From assembly GCA_034190875.2 (NCBI GenBank), contig CM067356.1:48833962-48897961 (forward strand): DNA of 64,000 bases, given 5' to 3'. This document shows, piece after piece, positions 26,791-36,684 of this stretch (position 1 is the stretch's first letter; every line of letters begins with the position of its first letter). The stretch comes from Urechis unicinctus (taxonomy: Eukaryota > Annelida > Polychaeta > Xenopneusta > Urechidae). The position numbers and the translations under genes are program-made. The notes below the pieces were generated by a model. It searched no databases and was not told the origin of the DNA. It saw only the letters and a program-made list of their open reading frames with translations.

Positions 26791-27778
26791 TCAGTTTAAA
26801 AGCCGAAGAAGGGGTGACCATTGACGACGCTAGCATGCCAGCGCGTCGAATTAGGTCAGTGGGTCGCCGACACAAGTTCTCCCGTCGTGGTCACGTGACT
26901 GTGATTCACTTTAAGGCTAGTAACAAAACGCCCTGAATCCGTGAGAGGTCAGGTTAGCAGTCGATGGGCGAAGAACAATATAAAATCCGTTAAACAACAC
27001 CCTGTGCTATGCATCACGATTTCATAACGTCATTTCTACATTTATGTCGCTCACGTTGTTAAGATCATAATGGTTAGAAATCATAACGATCTAGTCAAAA
27101 CATCAAATACAATGCGCTCACATAACCAAACAACAGTTTCACGAACTCCGTCATCAATCCATCAAACCAACATCTATCGTACGTCCAATATCAATGACAA
27201 GTGATACCAGCATTTTAAATCAGAATCTATATTTGTTGTATAGCCTGTTGCAGAACTATACTTCAATGTAGTGTGGCCCCTGGCATGGGTTCTCAGCAAA
27301 TGACTCTGGTACATAGTTACCAGGCTACCAGGCTGAGAACCAATGCTGGGAAACCTAGCTGTACACATGGCACATAAGAATTTCAAAGCTAGTACATAGT
27401 AATTTGTAACAAACATTGCTTAAAAGCACATAAAATATATGAATATGTTTATATATCTAGTGGATTGGTGTACAATTTACTTACATAACTACAATAACAC
27501 ACAATACATCTCCAAATGTGGGCTTGCAGCTTGCCACTGCCAGGCTACTAGCCAGTGGGTTTGGGGTTAAGGAGGTTGCAGGGACCTTCCCAAACAATAT
27601 GCACCCCCTCCAACCGCTAGCTTCATACTTTCTTATGAGAGATCAGAGTATACCAAATATCAGGGGGAAAACCCCCAGCCAGCTATATCCTTGGCTTAAA
27701 GCTTCCACACCAGTAACACAGTCTGTGCCATATAATAAAAGACTAATTATTGTTTGTAGGAGCACTTTTCAGTACCAA

Positions 27779-30700
27779 TCACACACACTCCGAGCATAAA
27801 GCAATCTGCTGGTTGGAGTATTCTCTACAGGGACAAATCCTCTGCATTCCTTGTATACTCCCAGCACAACTGAAAAGTTCTTGTCTGAGCTGAAAAGCAC
27901 AGCGTCTGCTCACAGGGTCTCTGGCTGGGGCATACACTTCCTCTATTCTGTCTTTGAAGCTGCAACTGATATTCCACCTGGAACATAAAGGTAGGTTCTA
28001 TTTAATTTATCCATTCATTATTAATCACAATATTTCCGTTTTAAGCTTTGAAAATTACTAAGAATATAACGTTTAAAAATAATGTATTTCACAAATGTAT
28101 AAAGCATTAATGCACCTTGCCAGATGTTTAGCTTTGTTGAGTGTTGAGAAGAATGCTGGTTCACAGACATAACCTGCATAATAATCCAGTCGTTAGCCGT
28201 ACATGGTAAAACTATCAACAAGCATGTAGAATTTAGGCTGTTCCAAATAGCTGAGCTATTAGGTTAAGAACATAATTGAACATCATACTGAACGATGGAT
28301 GTTGTAATTTTATATGAACAGCAACAAACAACCATGTTCACTACCTTTGATGTGGCAAGCATCAACACAGTCATTTCCTACATTGGCAAGGACAGTTTCC
28401 AGAGATTCTAGTGGCGGCCATGTTTTACTCTGGCCGCCACAGAGGTCCTGATGTTCCACATGTGCACTCAGTCGCTGTGTGAAGCCAGTTACAGAGAACT
28501 CATAGGGCAAGAGTGGCTTCACCTACATCACAAGATAAGATGATATTCATTTATCTTTAAAAATACCAGTAGTCAACTAATTAGTCAACTTTGCTTTTAA
28601 CATGACATGATCTTCCTCTGGTCGCTAGAATGGGGTGACTGAAGAGCCCAGACTTGTCAGGTGATTATATGATAACATGTTGAATGGATTCCTGTGTTCT
28701 TACTCGTGTTTCCATGATCGCTGTCATGGCCAGCTTCACCTCGGTGAGATTATCATAGTCAACAGTAAAGACATGTGGTGGTCCAATGTGCCTCTCCAGG
28801 TAGCCATTCTGACTTGTTATCTAAAAGATAAATTGTCAATCAGTCATTGATTTAACGGTTCATGTCAAACTAGAGGTGATCATCAGGCAGAATATATATT
28901 TGATAGGTACTCTTAAATACTGAGGCTCAGTATTTCAGCACAGAATGTAGCATCATTTCATGCTGTGATTTATTGCAGTGCGTACCTTCCTCGATGTGGG
29001 TTTACCCCTCAGTTGGTTCTGTTGTGACTCAGTCTTTTTGGGGTTGAGGAAGACACAGCCGCTGGCAAGGCAGTTGAGAGCTCCAGGGGATTCAATAGGG
29101 TCTCCCAATCCTACAAACACCTATTGATACACAACCTACTGCATTAGATAAGGAGTGAAATTTCATTCTTGAACAATATCATACAATGTAAGTTAACTTG
29201 GGTCATACATTGCCAATGCATCAGTGAGAGTGAAAGAGTTTTAGGCAATTAAAAATACTGAGTTCATCCTGTTTGACGTGCACTGTGTGAGCGCAAAGAA
29301 AAAGGGTGCGCATCCATTTGGTATAATTTTTCCAGCGTCATTTGCTTCAGCAAGGAGTGTGTGGAAGACACCAGGTCATGCATTGTGGCCACATAGTGCA
29401 TTCCTAATTTTAAATGAGATTTGTTCAATTTGTCGTTTGTAAGATAACGCAAGCGAAACAACAAACACAAACATGGAAGTGAGTTCAATGGATTGCATGG
29501 ACACTGATACACTGAGTTCCTGGAAAGCCGAATATAAATAACAGATAGCACAGCGTACAACGTATGACAGGGAGAAAGGCTTGGTAAGGGGGGTGCAAGA
29601 CTGTAAGGGACTCTAATAGAATGAACACAATATCAGGTTCTTAAAGAAATATGATATTGTGACAATGATTGAGGAGGATGATTGTGATGCCTGGACAGCC
29701 CTTACCCCGAGACAGCACATCCGGCTGTACTGAAAGTGCAGTTTTGCTCTATGGAAAGTGCACTAAATATGCTTTGGGAATAAGCTGCATTTGCACTTCT
29801 TTGCACCATGCATTGAACTGATGCTGCTGTGGGGGGAAGCACTGTTTCATATAAAAACTGATTTTGAAGCACCTTCAAGAATGTATTTCTGCACTGTGCT
29901 GTGTGATTTCACTGACATTGTACTAACTTAGGGTTAGGGAGTGTACCTTAACTACAACCCCACCTTAGCCCCTGGGACACAAGTGTAACATCACATTGGT
30001 GGGTTGCCAAATATGACATGTAAACACACACATGGTTTAAAGCATCCCATATCTACCTTGGCTTTTTTGGCAATGGCACTATAACTTTCTGAGGAAACGA
30101 TGCCGTGGTTGACCATTCCACTGGACAGGTACGGATGAGCACTGTGAGGCATAGTAGCATGAAGCTCGACAAACTGACCAATCACCTGCAAGACCGCCTG
30201 ACGCCCCTGTAACAAAAATGTAAACCCATACGCAACAGTTCAGTAATTACGTAAACCTAATTAGAGATGGATTTGTGTGTGAAAATTGGACAGGAAGTGC
30301 ATGTGATTGGTCAGCCCATTGGAAGATATGATGGTAGTGATGGTGAACGTGAGGTCTTGAAACAGAGTCCACTAGCATCACACAAGTAGTGGGGCTAATT
30401 AATTGTCCCAATCTCAGTCAGGGTTTTTTTATGCTTTCAGTTTACATACATAATTGACAGCCATGAAAACAGATACAATTTAGAGCAGCTTAATGGATAA
30501 CAGTTAAATTCCAGGACTTTGTTGTATCATATAGAGGAAATAAAGTTGTTTTAGCCTTATCCACCTGAAGATGCTTGCTTTCTTTGCCTAATATAATTCC
30601 AACATTGTCTTTAGTGATATTCTGCCCTGTGTGGCTGGCAGGTACAGCAAATCCTAAGAAGGAGTTGTCAGGAGTATGGGCTATTCACACAGCAATCAAA

Positions 30701-33308
30701 TATTCACATTGACACATCACATAACCAGGCAATGACACCTCACCCATACACCACTTTCAAGCAGTTCACAATGACACCTCATCCATACACCTTGTTTGGG
30801 TAGCTCACAGTGACACCTCACCCATACACCACTTTCAGGCAGCTCACAATGACACCTCACCCATACATCTCTTTTAGGCAGCTCACAATGACACCTCACC
30901 CATACACCTATTTTAGGCAGCTAACAATGACACCTCTATTAAGCAGCCTGTAATGACATCTGACAATGACCCCTCACAGTGACTACAAAGAGGGATATCA
31001 TTTCAACAATTTGAAAGATTGGATGTCACTAGCATTAGCGCTGATACATTAGGTTTCATTGTAAACAAATTTCCATCTTAAAGAATATTTATGTAATATT
31101 ATAGATTTGGTGAGGGTATGAGCTTGAATATATCAGGAATGGTAAGAGGCCTGACTAACGGTAGAGAGTGTAGAACTGTTTGAGATTGAGGCCAAGCATT
31201 CCCCAGTGGTCGATGTCAGTATGGTGACTCTGTGCGTACACCGGGTCATTGTACATGGCTTCTGTACCAAATACATCCAAAATTCTGATTCTCTTCCTAT
31301 GAGGGGAAAAAGGCAGTCCATTGAGACTATGCAGATGTGGCCTAAAATGTAGGAGGTGCTAATTATTAATGAGCATTAGCTGTTGGCAACTTAATGGTGG
31401 CGTGGTTCTTGCTGGTAGAGTGATAGCATTAAACTCTTACTTGATGGCAGAGGTGAGTTGAGATGACAAGGCCCTGTAACCACTGATGTCTGTGTAGATG
31501 ATGTCCTCATCCACCAGTGAACATCCTTCAGATGATGCAGGCTGATGATCGCCATGGAGATCAGCCAACAAACTACACACATATACAACCTGTTAACGAC
31601 CCAGAACAATGAAAAGTTGAAGCACCAATTCACTGGAGCTCACACTTACATCCAAACAGACAGCACTTATAAAGAACAACCACTTGCCACGCTTATTGGA
31701 TAATGCAGTGAAAAAACATGAACGTACATGCGTTGAGCTGCAGGGACATCAGAGATTAGGGTGATGTGATGACCCAGGGCATGGAGCCCAGCGATAAGGT
31801 CTGCCCACTGTACCAGCTCCCCCAGTGGACCCCCATCCTTAATGGCAGATGGCTGGGCAAAGTTAGTGAGTGATAAAACCCCTGGCACGATCATGATCTG
31901 GAACATAACCTGATTGATTGAGCACAGCCAGGATTTAATTCAATTTATGATATTTACGTTCAACGAGGATTAGGTCATTCCATTGACGAAGAATGATTGT
32001 AAATGAGACTCAACAGCAAAACAAAATGAATCTAATGAATGAAAGACACAAGCAATGGGACAGTATGGATAAAACACCATTACTAAATTAACTGGTGAAA
32101 GAAAGGATTTTCACAAGGCAACAGAAAAATTTGGGACCAATTGGTTAGGATGGAAGGAAATACAAGTATTACGAACACAAACAGTACTGACTCTCTTTAT
32201 TTTCCGCTTGGCAATATCAGGATGCTTGGCATGGAGACGAGGAACAGCCTCTCTGAACTCTTTCCAACTGGACGCCATTCTTGTCTTGATCCAGTCCCAG
32301 TGCCAGTGGGCCCCCATCTGCTCCAGTATGTCTGATAAGCCCTCAATGTCATGGTGAACCTGGAGAGGATTAACGTCATCATGATAGGGTATCTTCTTAT
32401 GAAGGGCCTAAAATACACAAATGATGGATCCAGGCAAACATCAAACATCTGAAGTTAAGTATATAAAATTACAAAAAATCTTTTTTTATCATTAATCAGA
32501 TGAGAAATACAACCTGAGTTTAAAATTGCATGGTTCATCTATAAACATTATCGCTACAATGACACCAAAGACTGGTACACACAGCACAATTACACGATCT
32601 CATGGTTTTGAAAAGACATCTAACATTTATAAATAGTCATGTATACTATAGGTTGCAACCCAAAAGAGGAACAAAACTGTTATAATTGAAATGTCCATGG
32701 ACAATGAGATACTATAAGCGTTGGAGTTTTGATTACAAATTAAGTAAACAAGTTATTTAATTCTTGTGTTTAAGTCCAACTCTTGCCAACGTTGGGCCAA
32801 CTATATTGGGCCAACGTTGGCAAGCCTACGTTGGCCCGCTGGACAAAACTACGCTGGGCCTACGTCGGCATGCCAACGTTGGGCCAATGGTTAAGCCAGC
32901 GTTGGGCTGACATTGGGCCAATGATGTAGTGCTATCTGGGAAGATGGGTAAATATGCATGCAAATCTTTCTACCAACCTGTCTATCATTGGCATCTTGCA
33001 CAGGGTAATGCCTGGCTGGAATAATAAATCCATAAACAAAATTAGCACAGACCAACAACTAGTTTAAGTTCAGATACTACGAGTTCCTAGCAATAGCCCT
33101 GTTCAATTCCCACGCAACTGATGCTGAGATAATTTGCTAAGATTCTGCTTAAGATACACTCACCTTTTAACCCACTTTCCTTGTCATAAAGTTGATCAGT
33201 ACTGAGGATAAACTCATTGATGAGCTTGTTGATAAGGTAACCCAGGGCAGTGACTGTCAGAAGAAGCCTTATCACCTGTTTCCTCCTCCTCAACAGCAGC
33301 ATTCTCAT
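27779..33308 (-). CDS. MGAT5: MGAT5-like alpha-1,6-mannosylglycoprotein beta-1,6-N-acetylglucosaminyltransferase
   Basis: A type II Golgi enzyme that adds the beta-1,6 GlcNAc branch to N-glycans, using UDP-GlcNAc. Thirteen exons: 33308-33164, 33015-32978, 32407-32192, 31897-31728, 31572-31441, 31296-31160, 30680-30565, 30206-30057, 29120-28986, 28820-28704, 28522-28345, 28173-28116, 27977-27779. All phases match, giving 596 residues. RRRK (7-10) precedes a membrane anchor (about 12-27). GGPLGELVQW (155-164) contains Glu160, which aligns with the family's catalytic base (Glu297 in human). Later landmarks are VFGTEAMYN, HTPDNSFLGF, ELHAT, LPYEF, CEPAFFSTLNKAK and the Cys-rich end CPCREYSNQQIALCSECV. 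Human MGAT5 is about 740 residues; the shortfall lies in the N-terminal stem, where the Cys-rich luminal part is absent. Donors of exons 3 (GTCAGT) and 4 (GTACGT) are weaker. MGAT5 versus MGAT5B is not settled. Confidence 0.93.
30730..30962. repeat. 39-bp minisatellite in an MGAT5 intron
   Basis: CAATGACACCTCACCCATAC followed by ACCACTTTCAGGCAGCTCA recurs at 30,730, 30,769, 30,808, 30,847, 30,886 and 30,925, exactly every 39 bases, then decays. Because 39 is a multiple of three, a 60-codon minus frame made of 13-residue repeats runs through it. It lies in the intron between exons 6 and 7, so it is not coding. Confidence 0.85.
32779..32941. repeat. CCAACGTTGG palindrome-rich element in an MGAT5 intron
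   Basis: About 160 bases in the second intron are built from GCCAACGTTGGGCCAA-type palindromic words in both orientations, ending with a TAGTGCTATCTGGGAA edge. The structure is that of a small non-autonomous DNA element or foldback repeat. No coding capacity. Confidence 0.6.
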
Positions 33309-33337
33309 CAGCAACCATGTTCATCAGCAACTCCCAT
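33214..33337 (-). promoter_or_regulatory. Upstream ORFs at the MGAT5 start
   Basis: Upstream of the ATG at 33,308, the leader has an ATG at 33,337 that opens a nine-codon ORF. Its stop overlaps the main start as TGATG. A second, out-of-frame ORF starts at 33,324 (and again at 33,318, in a good AACATGG context) and runs 36 codons into the coding exon. If the transcript includes these bases, translation of the enzyme would need reinitiation or leaky scanning. Confidence 0.45.
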
Positions 33338-34675
33338 CACTTAATCACGTCATAGCATTGATGCACTGGTTGCTGCAGCAACCAGCAAAATTGTTGTCAA
33401 TTATAGATAGAATCGTAGCTGCAACCAATAGCACCGAGTTATTTACCGAGGCGATTCAACATGCACGGATAAAGTAGTTGGTATAATGTATTCACACATG
33501 CCGTGCACCATGTGTTGTCGGTGGTATCAAATGGATCAATTACCTGGTGACTGAGTTACGCTTAAAATGATTCAAGTGGCTGGCGTATCAAAGTGCACTA
33601 ATTGAGATAGCGCGCGTTGAAAGTTACTAATTAACACGTCGCGCAATACAACATGCGCCGCCCTGTTTTTTTCTGGGATCGATGTGAGCAGCCGTATATT
33701 ATCCACTGGGGTAATGCACCTCGTAAGCAACTGCATTATTGGTAACATGGGTAGCTTGCCAACATGCGCGTCATAAAATGCGTGGTGCGCCCGGGCCATA
33801 TCGGAAGTTAATCACAGCCTCACGCTTTGCCAATGAAAGTCACTATGTGGCATCACGTCTTCAGCGTAAAGCATAGCCGAACAAAATTCGCCGCATGTAA
33901 CAGCAGTAGTCGCTCTCCTTGTGGCCCACGGGCACTCAAGTCAATTCATTCAACGAGCGCGTTCGTTAGTGTTCAGGTACACCTGTCACTGTCGCTCGGG
34001 GTATTGGCTTGAGTGCATGTGATGGGGCCCTACAACAGAACACATGACTGTTTATTACCCACGTGTATTCCTAGTGGGTCACGCCCGGGGCTTGCTCAGC
34101 GTGTTCTCCCTGGAAAAAACCTCTGTATGCATAGAAGATAACTACGGCTGGGCCATTGTTAACCCTTTGGTTCTCCCCGCTTGCCGAGTAAATTCGCCCG
34201 GATGCGTTACGGACAGCTGAGGTTACTAGAGCGTGGTCTTGATCGATCCAGGGCATTAATAGTAAATGACAGTTAGTTAACAACACGGACGCAGTGGATA
34301 CCGTCTCTCCTACCTACCTTGACACTGATGTGTACTTTCTTTCAAAGTGATAAAGAGATTGATTTCCTTTATCTTCAGTTCGTTGTGAGCTGTGTCAGAT
34401 CCCTAAAGACTTATATTTAACAACAAGTCATACCATCTTCACTGGTTTTGTTCCTAGCTCAACATTGTTTATACTGCAGCTCTTCAGGATGTCTGAGGTA
34501 TATAAGCATGTCGTGTGTCAGCTCTAATCGTGTGACCGTTTAGTTCAGGTCTGGCGCTCCTGAGGCCTCTTATACAAGTAACCTGGGTCAGTCGGTCAGT
34601 CGCGCTTGTTTATGTATGTATGTATGTATGTATGTATGTATGTATATGTATGTATGTATGTATGTATGTACGTAC

Positions 34676-34708
<33 letters not shown>

Positions 34709-35539
34709 TATGTATGTGTGTGTATGTATGTATGTATGTATGTATGTATGTATGCATGCATGCATGCATGTGTATGTGTGTGTGTGTATGTATGTATGGT
34801 TGTGTGTTTGTATGATTGTTTGTTAACTTTGTCTTGCGATGCAGGTCACAATCTTCAATTTTTTCTCCCAAAATTCCCCTCCCCTAAGCTGGTCAGGACT
34901 AATTATGCACAGAACCCAGAGGAAAATCTGGAATTGTGAAAAGCTCCATTGATAATGGTCCTACTTTCAAACAATATACACCATTTTGTAGCTAAATTCA
35001 ATTGCAAACCTTCATTTTAAACATTGGGGTTTGGGGGTCATCAAATGCAGGCTTTCATCATCCTACCTTTTGACCCCCAGTCGCTCGAGCCGATACACAC
35101 AACTTGATACATGTAGCTGCCAAGCTGCAATCTATATATAAAAAGCACATATAAATAGTGACTATGCGCTGTGAAGCGGCTCGGCACTCGGAAGCTTGGC
35201 ATCGTGAACAGAGTGTCTGAGGCTGTAATGGCTGGGCGCTCGAATGCTCGCCAATTAATGGTGATGAAATTGCCTTCTTAAACAAGATTCTGGACCTGCT
35301 TTTCAGAATTGGCAATGTAATTAATAGTGTGCACTTTCAGTGGTAGGTGCATCCCTACAGTCCACTGGCACAATGGGTCAGCAGGTGGAAAAGTTGCACA
35401 AGATTTCAATACTTATATATACACATATTATGATAATTATTTAGCTTTGAAAATTCACTACAACACATGAAACAAAATACCCTGGATCTGCGTTCAACAA
35501 CACATGCTGATTGAAACAATATCACCGAGACTTTCAAAT
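33338..35539. other. Intergenic between MGAT5-like gene and receptor gene
   Basis: The 5' flank and probable promoter of the MGAT5-like gene lie at the left. It contains a long microsatellite (listed). CTATATATAAAAAGC near 35,131 looks like a TATA box, but no gene follows it on either strand. No other feature is supported. Confidence 0.5.
34612..34812. repeat. Compound (TATG)n/(TG)n microsatellite
   Basis: About 200 bases of TATG units, interrupted by TG runs and a short CATG block. All six frames are open through it, which explains the Tyr-Val-Cys-Met and His-Thr-Tyr-Ile frames; none is a gene. Confidence 0.95.
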
Positions 35540-35545
35540 TTTATT
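35540..35545 (-). terminator. Poly(A) signal of the grindelwald-like gene
   Basis: AATAAA on the minus strand, about 550 bases beyond the stop codon at 36,097. It is the nearest canonical signal I found, and would give a 3' untranslated region of ordinary length. Confidence 0.5.
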
Positions 35546-36096
35546 ACAAATCTTTAGTTTGGTACAAAAATTTGGACTAATAATTCAGCTTCTTGGGAAA
35601 ACTGTAAAAACTGGTACATTGTGCAAGATAGCAAACAATGTGTAAATATGCCTACTCCACCTGAAATAAGACTTAAAGCAAGTACCAGTACAATGGTTAC
35701 TTTCACTAATGCCAAGTTTTTTATAATACATTTTGCGACATACTGATCATCACTATGACAACAACACAGCAATAAAATAAGTCAGGCACTGTAACGCATC
35801 CATATGAACATGAAGCTTGAAAACAAGCCTTTTACTTGTATGATATGAAAGTCTGGAATAAGGCAACAATTATAAAAAAATTGTTAGGAACACACACGCA
35901 AATATGATTTGACAGCACCTTACCATCTCTACTTGAGTGGGGAGGGGGATTACAAATTTGGCAATAGTATATAAACAAGCTTTGGTCAGATGTGCTCCAT
36001 CTAAACAATGCAATAATAGCAACTTCTTCTGGTGAAATTCTCTAGGGGCTGAGTGACTCAAGTTTAATATAATATATAGATCGAGCCACTAGTGTT

Positions 36097-36642
36097 TCAA
36101 GCCCGACTTTCTTGAACCACAAGTGAGCTTGAGGGAAGATCCAAGCTTTCCCCCACCCTGTATGTGCCACTGGCAGAGTGAGATCTTTTATATACGGCAA
36201 GTGCACACCAATTAAAGGCTATACAAACCACAAGCACTAAACAGCAAGAGCACAGGACTAACATCACCTTGTACAATATCCCTGACAATGACATGTTAGC
36301 CTGACCATCAACCTCTGTATCTGATATTGGGGATTTGCCATGACTTAGGGGCACAGTGACTGTTGTTGTGGAGGCCAAACTCGGTTTACTCGTGTGACGA
36401 ATTGTGGTTGTGGTTTGACTGGCTCTCCAGTAGATGCTACAGTACCTCAGACACTCATTATGGGTCTCGTACTGAGGGCCACAGAGGTCCCTGCAGTGGC
36501 GACATACTCCCACAACTGGCTCACAGTATTCAGTAGCGTCATCACAGTCCCATTCACAGGATGCGTCTCTCCTATCTCTCAGGTCCAGACTAGTTATGAC
36601 GCTGATATGAGTAAAAGTAAGGCACAGCCAGAATATGACCAT
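36097..36642 (-). CDS. Grindelwald-like single-CRD TNF receptor-type membrane protein
   Basis: A 181-residue single-exon frame with the layout of a small type I receptor. It has a hydrophobic signal peptide (1-19) and a compact cysteine-rich domain with eight cysteines at 29, 33, 40, 47, 50, 54, 64 and 68. A Thr/Ser-rich stalk (about 75-115) with a sequon at Asn116 follows, then a membrane helix (about 126-150) and a tail of about 30 residues. The pattern C-x3-C-x6-C-x6-C-x2-C-x3-C-x9-C-x3-C followed by an aromatic resembles Drosophila Grindelwald, a receptor for the TNF ligand Eiger. That match is by pattern and size, not by alignment. The tail has no death domain. The ATG is in a good context (CACCATGG) and an in-frame TAG lies upstream. 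Untranslated exons may exist further right. Other small CRD receptors are the main alternative. Confidence 0.65.
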   Translation of the reverse strand: MVIFWLCLTFTHISVITSLDLRDRRDASCEWDCDDATEYCEPVVGVCRHCRDLCGPQYETHNECLRYCSIYWRASQTTTTIRHTSKPSLASTTTVTVPLSHGKSPISDTEVDGQANMSLSGILYKVMLVLCSCCLVLVVCIAFNWCALAVYKRSHSASGTYRVGESLDLPSSSLVVQESRA

Positions 36643-36660
36643 GGTGCCAATAAGTTGTGG

Positions 36661-36684
36661 CTAGAGCCAGCCATTGTCATCCAT
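36661..36684 (-). promoter_or_regulatory. Seven-codon upstream ORF
   Basis: ATG at 36,684 opens MDDNGWL and stops 18 bases before the receptor ATG. It matters only if these bases are in the mature transcript, which I cannot tell. Confidence 0.35.

Larger units (their letters stand above)
21826..27778. other. Intergenic, repeat-rich
   Basis: No complete gene is seen. 22.7-23.3 kb is richer in G+C than its surroundings and may be a decayed element. 24.3-24.6 kb is a cryptic simple-sequence stretch built on TATAGTAT. A run of C lies at about 25,897-25,912. A plus-strand open stretch at 24,959-25,051 ends at a good donor (CGCAG then GTAACT), but nothing continues it. The 3' untranslated region of the MGAT5-like gene should lie just below 27,779; no canonical AATAAA was found on the minus strand. 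Confidence 0.5.

Noticed and set aside
26550..26936. 128-codon plus frame
   Set aside because: It runs through the arm of the large inverted repeat; the opposite arm gives a mirror frame, so openness comes from symmetry.
34606..34939. Frames of Met-Tyr-Val-Cys and His-Thr-Tyr-Ile repeats
   Set aside because: Translation of a tetranucleotide microsatellite; the same is true at 43.25-43.84 kb and of the Tyr-Ile frames at 60.2-60.6 kb.
35131..35145. TATA-box promoter (CTATATATAAAAAGC)
   Set aside because: No coding or RNA gene follows on either strand; such words are expected in AT-rich DNA.
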